Part shown: positions 26,013 to 36,379 of the stretch, piece by piece
Numbering within the stretch: the first letter of the stretch is position 1
Layout: each line of letters opens with the position of its first letter
Source: Desulfogranum mediterraneum DSM 13871
GTDB lineage: Bacteria > Desulfobacterota > Desulfobulbia > Desulfobulbales > Desulfobulbaceae
Length of the DNA stretch: 64,000 nucleotides
NCBI RefSeq assembly: GCF_000429965.1
Contig: NZ_KE387004.1
Coordinates: 3,526 to 67,525 of the forward strand
Direction: 5' to 3'
Position numbers and translations under genes: made by a program
Notes under the pieces: generated by a model
What the model was told of the DNA's origin: nothing
Databases searched by the model: none
The model's input: only the letters and a program-made list of their open reading frames with translations

Positions 26013-27098
26013 TCAGGAGGAACGCTTATTCTCCTGCTCCAGCTGTTCCAATTCGGCCAGAAAGACAGGCAGGAGCTGCTCTTCTGCCACCTTTTTAAAG
26101 ATCTTGCCCTTCTTGAAGATGATCCCCACCCCATGGCCCCCGGCGATACCTATGTCCGCCTCCCTGGCCTCACCCGGACCGTTGACCACGCAGCCCATGA
26201 CCGCAACCTTGAGCGGACTCTCCATGGTCTGCAGCCGCGCTTCCACCTGTTCGGCCAGGGCAAAGAGATCGATCTTGGTCCTGCCGCAGGTGGGGCAGGA
26301 GATCAGCTCCGGGCCACGCTCCCGGATGCGCAGAGAACGCAGCAACTCATAGCCGACCTTGATCTCTTCCACCGGATCCCGGGTGAGCGAGACCCGCAGG
26401 GTATCGCCGATGCCCTCGTAGAGGAGAATCCCCAGGGCAACGCTGGACTTGACGGTCCCGGCAATCAGTCCGCCGGCCTCGGTAACGCCGATATGGAGGG
26501 GATAGTCACTGACCTGGGCCAGCTGCCGATAGGCCGCAATGGTGGTCAGGGTATCCGAGGACTTGATCGAAATCTTGAGCTCGTGGAAGCCCTGCTCTTC
26601 CAGCAGGGCAACGTTACGCAGGGCACTCTCGATCAGGGCATGGGGATGCTCCGGGCTTGGGTAGCCATGTTCCTGGAGCAGATCCTTCTCGATGGAGCCG
26701 GAGTTGACCCCGACCCGGATGGGCACCCGGTGCTGCTTGGCCGCAGCCACCACCAGGGCCAGTTTTTCCCGCCCCCCCAGGTTGCCGGGATTGATCCGGA
26801 TGGCCTGGGCCCCATGTTCCATGGCAGCCACGGCCAACCGGGCATCAAAGTGAATATCAGCGATCAGGGGCAGATCAATCTGGGCCCGGATTTCGGTCAG
26901 GGCCCGGGCCGCCTCCAGGTCCGGCACCGCCACCCGGATGAGCTCACAGCCCACCTCCTGGAGCCGATGGATCTGGGCCACGGTGGCCTCCACATCGGCG
27001 GTGTCGGTGTTGGTCATGGACTGGATGATCACCGGGGCATCGCCGCCCACGGCAACGTTGCCGATGAAAATCTGTCGGGTCTTCCTGCGTTCAATCAT
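26013..27098 (-). CDS. ispG: 4-hydroxy-3-methylbut-2-enyl diphosphate synthase (IspG/GcpE)
   Basis: The 361-residue enzyme performs the penultimate step of the MEP isoprenoid pathway. The N-terminal TIM-barrel is clear (VIIQSMTNTDTADVEATVAQI). The C-terminal [4Fe-4S] ligands are in LISCPTCGRTKID and VMGCVVNGPGEA. The start at 27098 (MIERRKTRQIFIGN) is chosen over an upstream in-frame codon at 27203, which would overlap tsaB and add non-family sequence. With dxr in the same cluster it links isoprenoid synthesis to uppS and cell-wall lipid carrier supply. Confidence 0.97.
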   Translation of the reverse strand: MIERRKTRQIFIGNVAVGGDAPVIIQSMTNTDTADVEATVAQIHRLQEVGCELIRVAVPDLEAARALTEIRAQIDLPLIADIHFDARLAVAAMEHGAQAIRINPGNLGGREKLALVVAAAKQHRVPIRVGVNSGSIEKDLLQEHGYPSPEHPHALIESALRNVALLEEQGFHELKISIKSSDTLTTIAAYRQLAQVSDYPLHIGVTEAGGLIAGTVKSSVALGILLYEGIGDTLRVSLTRDPVEEIKVGYELLRSLRIRERGPELISCPTCGRTKIDLFALAEQVEARLQTMESPLKVAVMGCVVNGPGEAREADIGIAGGHGVGIIFKKGKIFKKVAEEQLLPVFLAELEQLEQENKRSS

Positions 27099-27123
27099 AG
27101 CTGCGCTCCTGGAACATCTCTCT

Positions 27124-27855
27124 CTATCTGGAGGCTGCGTCGGCAGCCTTTTTTTTGGCCAGGTTGATCTCGGCCTCTGAGGCCCGGACATAGAGCGGCG
27201 CAAGCCCGGCAGGAGTGCTTTCTGTGCCTGCTGCCAGCAGTTCGGCCCCCAGAAAACCGATCATGGCGGCCCTGGGCTGAATCAGCGCCGGCGACACCAG
27301 GGTGATCAGGGGGTTGGCGGCAAATGATTCCTGATAGACCTCAAGCCCTGGGCCCACCATCAGGGTAGGTTCGCTGATAAGGCGGCTCAGTTCCTCGGGA
27401 GTACAGCCTAGGATTTCTCCCCGACGCTGTGGATTCCCGCCGGGAGCGGCCGCATCATAGAAGGCTCCATAGACCTGCTCCTTGCGGGCATCGAGCAGGA
27501 CGCAGAGTTGGCACCCGGCCGGCGGACATTGACAGGCCAGGCCGTCGAGGGAGGTGACACCGAACAGCGGCAGGCCAGCGGCCATGGCGATCCCTTTGGC
27601 CGCAGCCATGCCGATGCGCAGGCCGGTAAAGGAACCGGGGCCCAGGCTGACGGCCACCGCGTCCAACTGGTCCCAACCGAGTCGGCTGGCGGTCATGATC
27701 TCCCGGACACTGCCCAGGAGTCTGCGGGAGTGGCTGAGATCAGGACGATGGGTATATTCGGCCAGGACCCTCCCCTGCTGGAGCGTACCCCGGGTCAGGG
27801 CAACACTGCCGCAGCCGGTGGAGGTCTCTATGGCCAGGATCAGTGAGTCAGCCAA
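27124..27855 (-). CDS. tsaB: tRNA threonylcarbamoyladenosine biosynthesis protein TsaB
   Basis: The 243-residue pseudo-peptidase is the TsaD partner for t6A37 formation. It shows the ASKHA-type start LILAIETSTGCGSVAL and the signature VAVSLGPGSFTGLRIGMAAAKGIA. The apparent start is TTG at 27855 inside the last codons of rseP (16-bp overlap). There is no good Shine-Dalgarno sequence, so translation is probably coupled to rseP. The family ends shortly after PLYVRASEAE, as here. Confidence 0.93.
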   Translation of the reverse strand: MADSLILAIETSTGCGSVALTRGTLQQGRVLAEYTHRPDLSHSRRLLGSVREIMTASRLGWDQLDAVAVSLGPGSFTGLRIGMAAAKGIAMAAGLPLFGVTSLDGLACQCPPAGCQLCVLLDARKEQVYGAFYDAAAPGGNPQRRGEILGCTPEELSRLISEPTLMVGPGLEVYQESFAANPLITLVSPALIQPRAAMIGFLGAELLAAGTESTPAGLAPLYVRASEAEINLAKKKAADAASR

Positions 27856-28925
27856 CGTTGGACGAGCCGTAAAATATCATTATAAAAGACGAATATCATC
27901 AGGGTTCCCAACAGGGCGATGCCGATCCGCTGACTTATGGCCATGGTCTGTTCATTCAGGGGTCTTCTCCGGATCCCCTCCAGGGTGAGGAAGACCAGGT
28001 GGCCGCCGTCCAGTACCGGGATGGGCAGCAGGTTGAGGATCCCCAGGTTGACGCTGAGCATGCCCATGAAGGAGATCAGATTAAGCCAGCCTGCCTCCAG
28101 CTGCTGGCCGGCAATCTCGGCGATCCGGATGGGACCGCCCAGTTCGCTGGCCGGGATCACCCTCTGGATCATCTTGACTATGGCCATGACCGTCAAGTAG
28201 GAGAGGTTCCAGGTCTGCACCAGGGCCGCCTCTCCTGCCTGGAGCAGGGAGACCGGCTGATAGACCAGCTCCTCGGCGCGGACAATGCCCAGAAGGTAGC
28301 GCTCACCCACCTCCTCGCCAAAGAGGTTCTTGGTCTTGGACATGGTGGGCCGGGCAATGATATTCAAGAGCTCGCCGTCACGACGGACGCTCAGCTCCAC
28401 CGGCTCTCCGCCGCTCTCCCGGATCATCCCCGAGACCTCCTGCCAGCTGGTGGTTTCGACCCCGTTGATGGCCAGAATCTCGTCGCCTGACTCGATCCCG
28501 GCCTGCTGGGCGGCGGAATCGGCGGCGACCTCACCGATCACGGTGGTATCGATGGCCTCGGGCAGGCCGGTGACGGCAAAGATCATGAAGAAGAGGCCAA
28601 TGGCAAAGAGCAGATTAAAGAGGGGGCCGCCAAGCACGATCCCGAAACGTTGCCATACCGGCTTATGGGCAAAGGAGCGGTGCTGTTCCTCACCAGCCAC
28701 CTCATCGCCCTCATGTTCGCCGTACATCTTGACATAGCCGCCCAGGGGAAAGGCACTGAGCAGGTACTCGGTCTCACCCCACTTGCGGCCGACCACCTTG
28801 GAGCCGAAGCCCAGGGAAAACTTGAGCACCTTCACCCCAAAGGCCTTGGCAAAGAGGAAATGACCCAGCTCATGGACAAAGATGAGGATACCAAGGACCA
28901 GGATAAACGAAAACAGAGAATTCAT
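27840..28925 (-). CDS. rseP: RIP site-2 metalloprotease RseP
   Basis: The 361-residue inner-membrane protease has the zinc motif HELGH in the first helix (about residue 19) and the third ligand in LDGGHLVFL near residue 305. One PDZ domain lies between (GIESGDEILAINGVE, RDGELLNIIARP). E. coli RseP has two PDZ domains and 450 residues, so this is the shorter single-PDZ type. It cleaves membrane anti-sigma factors and signal-peptide remnants in known species. It follows dxr by 36 bp. Confidence 0.95.
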   Translation of the reverse strand: MNSLFSFILVLGILIFVHELGHFLFAKAFGVKVLKFSLGFGSKVVGRKWGETEYLLSAFPLGGYVKMYGEHEGDEVAGEEQHRSFAHKPVWQRFGIVLGGPLFNLLFAIGLFFMIFAVTGLPEAIDTTVIGEVAADSAAQQAGIESGDEILAINGVETTSWQEVSGMIRESGGEPVELSVRRDGELLNIIARPTMSKTKNLFGEEVGERYLLGIVRAEELVYQPVSLLQAGEAALVQTWNLSYLTVMAIVKMIQRVIPASELGGPIRIAEIAGQQLEAGWLNLISFMGMLSVNLGILNLLPIPVLDGGHLVFLTLEGIRRRPLNEQTMAISQRIGIALLGTLMIFVFYNDILRLVQRWLTH

Positions 28926-28961
28926 AGGGGAATGCTCCCTAAAGGAGATGGGCGGACATGA

Positions 28962-30124
<1,163 letters not shown>

Positions 30125-30128
<4 letters not shown>

Positions 30129-30922
30129 CGCAGGAGGTTCCAACTGAGCAGAAAGTAGAGGGCAGGTCCGGCCAGGAGCAGACTGTCGATGCGGTCCAAC
30201 ACGCCCCCGTGTCCGCCCAGGAGGGTGCCGGAATCCTTGATGGCAAAGGAGCGCTTCAAGACCGATTCGGCCAGATCACCGATCATGCCGATGAGAATAA
30301 GCAGCCCACCGGCCAGGAGCAGTCGACCGGGATGGGGGTTCAAGGGCAGCAGCCAGGAGATCCCCAGGGCCACTGTAAGCCCGCTGACCAGGCCGCCCAC
30401 GGCACCGGCAACGGTCTTTTTGGGACTGACCGCGGGCAGCAGTTTTCGCCTGCCCCAGGTCTTGCCCACATAGTAGGCGCCGCTATCGGAGCCGGCAATC
30501 AGGGCAAGCAGGACCACCATCCAGAGCGGACCGTTGGCCTGGGTGGTCACCAGCCCCAGCAGCGCCAGGGAGGTGGAGATGTAGAGGGCCCCGAAGGCGC
30601 AGCAGCAGAGGGTGGTGAAGACATTCTCCAGCCTGGGATAGCGCTGCAGGCAGCTGATGACCGCGGCCAGGAGACTGGCCACCAATCCGGCAAGGACCGC
30701 CTCAACCGTGCCAAAGAGGCCGCCGATGGCCGGCAGCAGGCTGACGCCCAGTGCCTGGCCGAGACGGAGGCCGGACAGCGCCGGGGCAATGATCCGAACA
30801 TACTCCAGCAGACCCAGGACGGCGACCAGCAGCAGCACGCTGCGAATCATGGCACCTGAGCCCAACAGCAGCAGAGCAAGGCAGCCCCCTGCCATCAGGA
30901 CTCCAGGTATCAGCCGATTCAT
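30125..30922 (-). CDS. cdsA: Phosphatidate cytidylyltransferase (CDP-diglyceride synthase)
   Basis: The 265-residue polytopic membrane enzyme makes CDP-diacylglycerol from phosphatidate and CTP. The CDS signature is intact near the C-terminus as [13 protein letters not shown] followed by [13 protein letters not shown]. The rest is about seven or eight hydrophobic helices. It is coupled by 4-bp overlaps to uppS upstream and dxr downstream. Confidence 0.96.
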
Positions 30923-31668
30923 TTCCCGGCTTCCCCCTGTACCTGGGCTCCGGTACGACCAAACCTGCGCTGGCGCTGATTAAAGACCTGGATGGCCTCC
31001 ATGAGCTGGGCCTTGCGGAAGTCGGGCCACTTGGTATCGGTAAAATAGAGCTCCGCATAGGAGGCCTGCCAGAGCAGGAAATTGGAGAGTCGATGCTCGC
31101 CGCCGGTACGGATGAGCAGGTCCGGGTCTGCCTGGCCGGCGGTGTAGAGGTGATCGCTGATGGTCTGTTCAGAGATCTCCTCCCAGTTGAGTTCACCGCG
31201 CTCACAACCGGCCGCGATCCGGCGGATGGCATCACGCAACTCGACCCGGCCGCCGTAGCTCAGGGCCAGGTTCAGGTTCATGGTGCTGCAGCCGGCAGTA
31301 TCCGCGATGGTCTGCTCCAGCACCTGACGGACCTCCATGGGCAGCCGCTCGGCCTGACCAAGACAGCGCAACCGGATATCGTTGCTGCGCAGGTTCTCCA
31401 GTTCGGCCGAGAGATAGGTCTTGAGCAACCCCATCAGGCCGCTGACCTCGCCGCTGGGCCGATTCCAGTTTTCGGTGGAAAAGGCATAGAGGGTGAGATG
31501 CTGCACCCCGATTTCCCGGGCTGCCTCAACGATGTCCCGCACCGAATCCACCCCGGCCTTATGACCGAACAGACGGGGACGCTTACGTTCTTCAGCCCAC
31601 CTGCCGTTGCCATCCATGATGATGGCAATATGGCGGGGGACCAGTTGATCTTCCAGATGATCTATCAC
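30919..31668 (-). CDS. uppS: Isoprenyl (undecaprenyl) diphosphate synthase
   Basis: The 249-residue cis-prenyltransferase makes the C55 lipid carrier for cell-wall synthesis. Catalytic Asp lies in IAIIMDGNGRWAEERKRPR, with FGHKAG, YAFSTENWNRP and the late RTGGEHRLSNFLLWQ and YFTDTKWPDF blocks. The apparent start is GTG at 31668 with a weak ribosome site; no in-frame ATG lies before the catalytic motif. It lies 22 bp after frr. Confidence 0.96.
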   Translation of the reverse strand: MIDHLEDQLVPRHIAIIMDGNGRWAEERKRPRLFGHKAGVDSVRDIVEAAREIGVQHLTLYAFSTENWNRPSGEVSGLMGLLKTYLSAELENLRSNDIRLRCLGQAERLPMEVRQVLEQTIADTAGCSTMNLNLALSYGGRVELRDAIRRIAAGCERGELNWEEISEQTISDHLYTAGQADPDLLIRTGGEHRLSNFLLWQASYAELYFTDTKWPDFRKAQLMEAIQVFNQRQRRFGRTGAQVQGEAGK

Positions 31669-31690
31669 AGATGCAATACCGCTGTAGGGG

Positions 31691-32248
31691 TTAAACTTCC
31701 ATCACCTCTTTTTCCTTACCGCTGACGATTTCATCGATCTGCTTGATGAAATCGTCCGTGGCCTTCTGGGCGTCTTCCTGGAGGCGAAACATATCGTCTT
31801 CGGAGATCTCCTTATCCTTCTTCAACTTCTTCAGGGAGTCGTTGGCCTCACGGCGGACATTACGGATGGCGACCTTGAACTCCTCACCGATCTTCTTGAC
31901 CTGCTTGACCAGCTCCTTGCGCCGTTCTTCGGTAAGGGGCGGAATGTTGAGACGGATGACATTGCCGTCGTTGGCAGGGGTGAGGCCCAGGTCTGAGGCA
32001 AGAATGGCCTTTTCGATGGCCGGCAGCATCTGGGGGTCCCAGGGCTTGATCGCGATCATGCTGGACTCGGGGATGGTCATGGTACCGACCTGATCCATGG
32101 GCATCTGTGATCCGTAGGCATCAACCCTGACACCATCGAGCAGGGAAAGAGAGGCCCGACCGGTACGAATCCTTACCAGCTCTTTTTTCAGGGCGTCAAT
32201 GCTTGAGCTCATTTTCTCGTTTACTTGCACTAGAATATCGTTTGCCAT
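31691..32248 (-). CDS. frr: Ribosome recycling factor
   Basis: The 185-residue factor splits post-termination ribosomes with EF-G. The typical RELVRIRTGRAS-like block (ELVRIRTGRASLSLLDGV), PWDPQMLPAIEKAI and IRLNIPPLTEERR are clear. The start at 32248 (MANDIL) has AAGGAG eight bases upstream; an in-frame ATG at 32257 would be only three bases from that site and is rejected. Confidence 0.97.
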   Translation of the reverse strand: MANDILVQVNEKMSSSIDALKKELVRIRTGRASLSLLDGVRVDAYGSQMPMDQVGTMTIPESSMIAIKPWDPQMLPAIEKAILASDLGLTPANDGNVIRLNIPPLTEERRKELVKQVKKIGEEFKVAIRNVRREANDSLKKLKKDKEISEDDMFRLQEDAQKATDDFIKQIDEIVSGKEKEVMEV

Positions 32249-32323
32249 AACATACACTCCTTGGAGGTCATCAGGATCATCGGATGGTTTTCAAGAGACA
32301 CGGGGATACACCTGAGCGCCGGC

Positions 32324-33037
32324 TCAACGGGTGGTAATCAGACTCCCTATCCCCTCGACGCCGGCGGCGGCCTTGGCAATGTTGCCCTCCACTTTCATGT
32401 TAAAGACCATGATGGGCAGCTCATTGTCCCGGGCAAGGGAGATACCGGCGGCATCCAGGACCCGCAGGTCGTCGCGCAGCACCTTGTTATAGGTGAGGTG
32501 GAGGTAACGGTTGGCCTCAGGATTCTTTTCAGGGTCAGAGTCGTAGACCCCGTCCACCCGGGTCGCCTTCATCACCACATCGGCCTTGATTTCCAGCCCC
32601 CTGAGTACGGCTGCGGTATCGGTGGTAAAGTAGGGATTACCGGTACCGGCGGCAAAGATCACCACCCTTTTGTTTTCCAGGTGGTCCAGGGCCTTGAGCC
32701 GCTCGTAAGGTTCACAGACGTTGAGCATGGTGATGGCGGACATCACCTTACAGGGTATGCCGATGGATTCAAGCCCATCCTGGACGGCCAGGGAGTTCAT
32801 CACCGTACCCAGCATCCCCATGTTATCCGCCGAGCCGCGATCCATCCCGCTGGCAGCACCGGCAACCCCGCGGAAGATATTGCCCGCTCCAATGACCATG
32901 GCCAGCTCGATACCCTGATCATGCACTTTTTTTATCTCCGCAGAGAGATAGCGAATGACATCGGTACTGATACCGTAGTTGTTGTCGCCCATCAGCGCTT
33001 CGCCGCTGATCTTCAAGAGGATTCTGTTAAATCTCAT
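32324..33037 (-). CDS. pyrH: Uridylate kinase (UMP kinase)
   Basis: The 237-residue amino-acid-kinase-fold enzyme phosphorylates UMP to UDP. Motifs are LLKISGEALMG at the start, VIGAGNIFRG, DRGSADNMGMLGTVMNSLA, FAAGTGNPYFTTDTAA and TRVDGVYDSDP. It is in the conserved order rpsB-tsf-pyrH-frr. Confidence 0.98.
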   Translation of the reverse strand: MRFNRILLKISGEALMGDNNYGISTDVIRYLSAEIKKVHDQGIELAMVIGAGNIFRGVAGAASGMDRGSADNMGMLGTVMNSLAVQDGLESIGIPCKVMSAITMLNVCEPYERLKALDHLENKRVVIFAAGTGNPYFTTDTAAVLRGLEIKADVVMKATRVDGVYDSDPEKNPEANRYLHLTYNKVLRDDLRVLDAAGISLARDNELPIMVFNMKVEGNIAKAAAGVEGIGSLITTR

Positions 33038-33139
33038 GCTGTTGCCCTGCTTTTCTGTTTGCCTGGGAGTTATACTGAATGGATGCTTGTACTGATACTA
33101 CACGACAGGACCCGAAGGGTCTGTAAAGAAAGGGGCCAG

Positions 33140-33165
33140 GGGCCGATCATGGAGACGATCGGCCC
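33140..33165 (-). terminator. Hairpin between tsf and pyrH
   Basis: The arms GGGCCGATC and GATCGGCCC give a perfect 9-bp stem with an 8-base loop in the 153-bp gap. No U tract follows directly, so it may act as an attenuator, RNase site or mRNA stabiliser rather than a full stop. Confidence 0.4.
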
Positions 33166-33190
33166 GGGGTCCGACAAAAAAAGCTAGAGC

Positions 33191-33784
33191 TTACTCACCG
33201 ATCTGAAAACGAGCCATTTTCTTGATGGAGATGTTCTCGCCCATCTTGGCGATGAGTTCGTTGAGCTTGTCCTGAACACTGAGATCAGGATCTTTGACAA
33301 ATTTCTGCTCCAGCAGGCAGATCTCGGAGAGATATTTTTCAATCTTACCGGTAACGATCTTTTCGACGATCTGCTCTGGCTTACCAGATTCCAGGGCCTG
33401 GTTGGTGTAGATCTCTTTTTCCCGTTCCACCAGTTCGGCAGGAACCTCGTCACGGCCGATGGAGACGGGATTGACCGCTGCGATATGCATGGCCACGTCT
33501 TTGGCAAAGGCGCGGAAATCGTCGGTCTTGGCGACAAAGTCGGTTTCGCAGCCTACCTCGACCATGACGCCGAGTTTACCGCCGCCGTGGATGTAGGTCT
33601 CGATGACCCCTTCGCTGGTGGCCCGATCGGCACGCTTGGCAGCAACGGCAAGGCCCTTCTGACGGAGCAGATCCACGGCTTTTTCCATGTCACCCTCGGT
33701 ATCACCCAGGGCTTTTTTACAATCCATCATTCCTGCGTTGGTCTTGTCACGGAGTTCCTTGACCATTTGGCTTGTAATCTTCAC
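33191..33784 (-). CDS. tsf: Elongation factor Ts
   Basis: The 197-residue nucleotide exchange factor for EF-Tu shows [19 protein letters not shown] (the TDFV-type core follows as [13 protein letters not shown]). It is the short type with a single core repeat, shorter than the 283 residues of E. coli. Translation starts at GTG 33784 with AAGGAG seven bases upstream; an in-frame start at 33847 would add a non-family extension. Confidence 0.96.
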   Translation of the reverse strand: MKITSQMVKELRDKTNAGMMDCKKALGDTEGDMEKAVDLLRQKGLAVAAKRADRATSEGVIETYIHGGGKLGVMVEVGCETDFVAKTDDFRAFAKDVAMHIAAVNPVSIGRDEVPAELVEREKEIYTNQALESGKPEQIVEKIVTGKIEKYLSEICLLEQKFVKDPDLSVQDKLNELIAKMGENISIKKMARFQIGE

Positions 33785-33863
33785 TTTCTTTCTCCTTAGT
33801 TCAGGACCCTTGCCCGAGGCGCGTTCCTGGGCATGCCGGTCCTGCATAGCGTAATATACAGCA

Positions 33864-33888
33864 GGTCAGGGCCCCCAGGACCCTGACC
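33864..33888 (-). other. Hairpin in the rpsB-tsf gap
   Basis: The arms GGTCAGGG and CCCTGACC form an 8-bp stem around a 9-base loop, 27 bases after the rpsB stop. In several bacteria this gap holds a partial terminator or processing site that sets the S2:EF-Ts ratio. There is no U tract here. Confidence 0.45.
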
Positions 33889-33914
33889 CGGTGGTCGTGT
33901 TGTGTGTCTGCCTG

Positions 33915-34721
33915 TCAGGCAGCAGGTGTGGACGGGGTGGCAGCGGCTGCATCTTCGGAGGCTTCCGGTGCAGTCTCTGCGCCTGCGGCGCTCATTGCTG
34001 CCTCCAACTCCTCGTTGTTCACAGCAACCTCTTCTCCACGTCGATCCTTGCCCTCAAAAACCGCCTGGCTGATATTGGTGGCAATCAGTTTGATGGCCCG
34101 GATGGCGTCATCGTTACCCGGGATGATGAAGTCAACTCCATCGGGATCACAGTTGGTATCGGTCAGGGCCACAACAGGGATACCGAGTTTCTTGGCCTCA
34201 CTGACGGCGATGTCTTCCTTGTTGGGATCGATCACAAAGAGCACGTCCGGCAGGGAGCGCATGTTCTTGATACCGCCGATGTTGCGGTCGAGCTTGACCC
34301 GCTCTTTTTCCATCTTGAGGATCTCTTTCTTGGGAAAGCGGTTGATGGAACCATCTTCCTGCATGGACTCGATCTTCTTCAGGCGATCAACCGAGTTCTT
34401 GATGGTCTGGAAGTTGGTCATCATCCCGCCGAGCCAACGGTGGTTGACAAAGTACATCCCGCAGCGCTTGGCCTCTTCCTTGATGATGGACTGTCCCTGC
34501 CGCTTGGTGCAGACAAAGAGGACGGAACCGCCGTCGGCAACGACATCGGAGATGTAGCTGAAGGCCTTGCGGTACATCCGCATGGTGACATCGAGATTGA
34601 CGATATAGATGCCGTTACGGGGCCCGTAGATATAGGGCTTCATCTTGGGATTCCACCGTCTGGTCTGATGACCGAAATGGAGCCCGGCTTCGAGCATCTG
34701 TCGCATGGTTACCTGGGTCAT
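33915..34721 (-). CDS. rpsB: 30S ribosomal protein S2
   Basis: The 268-residue protein begins [22 protein letters not shown] after a short lead and contains [15 protein letters not shown] and [25 protein letters not shown]. It ends in an Ala/Glu-rich tail of about 30 residues not found in all S2 proteins. The 207-base gap upstream carries a stem at 34813-34834 (GGCTGCCGG/CCGACAGCC, one G-U pair on the transcript) that may belong to an S2 leader. Confidence 0.97.
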   Translation of the reverse strand: MTQVTMRQMLEAGLHFGHQTRRWNPKMKPYIYGPRNGIYIVNLDVTMRMYRKAFSYISDVVADGGSVLFVCTKRQGQSIIKEEAKRCGMYFVNHRWLGGMMTNFQTIKNSVDRLKKIESMQEDGSINRFPKKEILKMEKERVKLDRNIGGIKNMRSLPDVLFVIDPNKEDIAVSEAKKLGIPVVALTDTNCDPDGVDFIIPGNDDAIRAIKLIATNISQAVFEGKDRRGEEVAVNNEELEAAMSAAGAETAPEASEDAAAATPSTPAA

Positions 34722-34929
34722 GATACTACTCCTGATTTTATGGTTATTCCTCCATTCCTAAGCCCAATCCCCACAAGGGGACACCAAAGGGCAGGCGGAA
34801 TGTGTGAGATAGGGCTGCCGGCAAGCCGACAGCCATTTGAAAAACACTGCAAGCTACCACAGTTCAAGGCTGATTTCAAGGAGTCAATCAGCCCGTGGGG
34901 TGCAATTGCTCTTCCCCGGCAGAGATCAG

Positions 34930-35715
34930 CTATCTTCGCCGCAGAGCCGAGGGCCCGCCAAGGTGCTGGCGCAGCCATTGAAAGCCGAATTGGAGCAGGG
35001 CCCCGTCGTCCCGTTTGATCCGGTTCCGGCCGGCCTTGTCCACCCCAAACCGTTTGAGCAGTCCATGGGCCTCGGTATAGGCACGAAAGTCGTCGATATT
35101 GTAACAGACCATAAAGGCCAGCTGCTGCAGAGGGCCGGCCTTGCCCTCCCCCTGCCAGGGATTGGTGGCAAAAAAGGCATCCACCTCGGCCCAGAGATCG
35201 TTGTGGAGGTTGTACTCATGGAGGGCCTGATCGCGCTGCCACTGCTTTAAGGTGTAGCTGCGCTCTTCAAGATGGCCCTTACAGTAGGGATGATGGGTCA
35301 GGAAATAGTACTCCTTCATGGCGCCGCCCTTGCCAGTTGAGGACACCCCGCGCTCGAGTGGGTAGGTACGGCAGGCAGAAGGCCGATCAGGATAGACCGT
35401 GCAGCCCTGGTCAGAGAGAAACGGACAGGGGAGCCCCTCTGCTGTGCCCAGCTTCAGCAGGACCCCGGGAAAGAAGGGATGGCTCCCCTCACCCAAGAAG
35501 GTGTGACGCTGCATGAATTCCCCGGAATGCAGCTTGAGCCGATTCTTGAGCCGGATGATGTCATAGGGGAAGAGGTGAAGACGGACATCGTGGCAACACT
35601 TGAGATAACAACTCACCCCCGGATGACAGTGAAAGTTGAACTGGTTGTTTTCCAGGGTGGTACGTCCTTCAGGGATATCAATTTCTTGGGGCAGCTCAGA
35701 CATGGTTTCCCTCAT
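34930..35715 (-). CDS. YkgJ-family cysteine-cluster protein (second in window)
   Basis: The 261-residue product has FHCHPGVSCYLKCCHDVRL near residue 30 and CPFLSDQGCTVYPDRPSACRTYPL near residue 97. It then has a C-terminal extension of about 130 residues with no recognised fold. Cysteine spacing resembles Fe-S or zinc-binding YkgJ proteins. The start may be 35715 or the Met at 35703 (SELPQEID); each has a purine-rich stretch upstream. It stands between the rplQ terminator and rpsB, separating the two translation clusters. Confidence 0.85.
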   Translation of the reverse strand: MRETMSELPQEIDIPEGRTTLENNQFNFHCHPGVSCYLKCCHDVRLHLFPYDIIRLKNRLKLHSGEFMQRHTFLGEGSHPFFPGVLLKLGTAEGLPCPFLSDQGCTVYPDRPSACRTYPLERGVSSTGKGGAMKEYYFLTHHPYCKGHLEERSYTLKQWQRDQALHEYNLHNDLWAEVDAFFATNPWQGEGKAGPLQQLAFMVCYNIDDFRAYTEAHGLLKRFGVDKAGRNRIKRDDGALLQFGFQWLRQHLGGPSALRRR

Positions 35716-35868
35716 AAGGGCCCCTTAAACAACTGCTATCTTGCCCAATCTCGGCGTTATGCACGAAAAATCAGCCATGGAATATCAGACCCATACCTGT
35801 GGCGTTTTTTCTCGCATGCCTTGATCTTGAACAACATATCTCATTATCCAAGGCAGCCATAAATCCAT

Positions 35869-35901
35869 AAAAAAAAGCCGGTATGATGACTCATACCGGC
35901 T
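35869..35901 (-). terminator. Intrinsic terminator after rplQ
   Basis: A perfect 11-bp stem (AGCCGGTATGA with TCATACCGGCT) and a 4-base loop is followed on the minus-strand transcript by eight U. It ends the ribosomal/alpha operon. Confidence 0.93.
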
Positions 35902-35935
35902 TGCTAACAAATCCATGGGGTGCTTCAAGGTGTGC

Positions 35936-36316
35936 TTAGTCTTCCACCTCTTGGTCGGCCTGGTAGCCTACCAACTCGACGATGGCCATGGGAGCGGCAT
36001 CGCCACTTCTGAAACCGGTGCGGATGATCCGGGTGTAGCCACCCTGACGATCTGCATACTGTTCAGAGAGCTGATCAAACAGCTTGGCAACCACATCTTT
36101 GGAGCGGATGTAGCTCAGGGCCTGGCGCTTGGCATGGAGATCGCCGCGCTTACCCAGAGTGATCATCTTCTCCGCCATCCGACGGGCTTCCTTTGCCTTT
36201 GGTACGGTGGTTACGATTCGCTCGTGCTCCAGCAGTGAAGTTACCATGTTGCGAAGCATTGCTTTTCGGTGTGCAGTGGTACGGCCAAGCTTACGGCCGA
36301 CTTTTCTATGTTGCAT
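35936..36316 (-). CDS. rplQ: 50S ribosomal protein L17
   Basis: The 126-residue protein begins [20 protein letters not shown], the family signature, and contains [19 protein letters not shown]. It is the last gene of the alpha operon, 63 bp after rpoA, and is followed by a strong terminator. Its acidic C-terminal end (DQEVED) is slightly longer than in E. coli. Confidence 0.97.
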   Translation of the reverse strand: MQHRKVGRKLGRTTAHRKAMLRNMVTSLLEHERIVTTVPKAKEARRMAEKMITLGKRGDLHAKRQALSYIRSKDVVAKLFDQLSEQYADRQGGYTRIIRTGFRSGDAAPMAIVELVGYQADQEVED

Positions 36317-36379
36317 GATCCTGTCCTTTCATTAATTATACGGCTATCAGCACTGGATGGTATCTCTCACGAACGCTTC

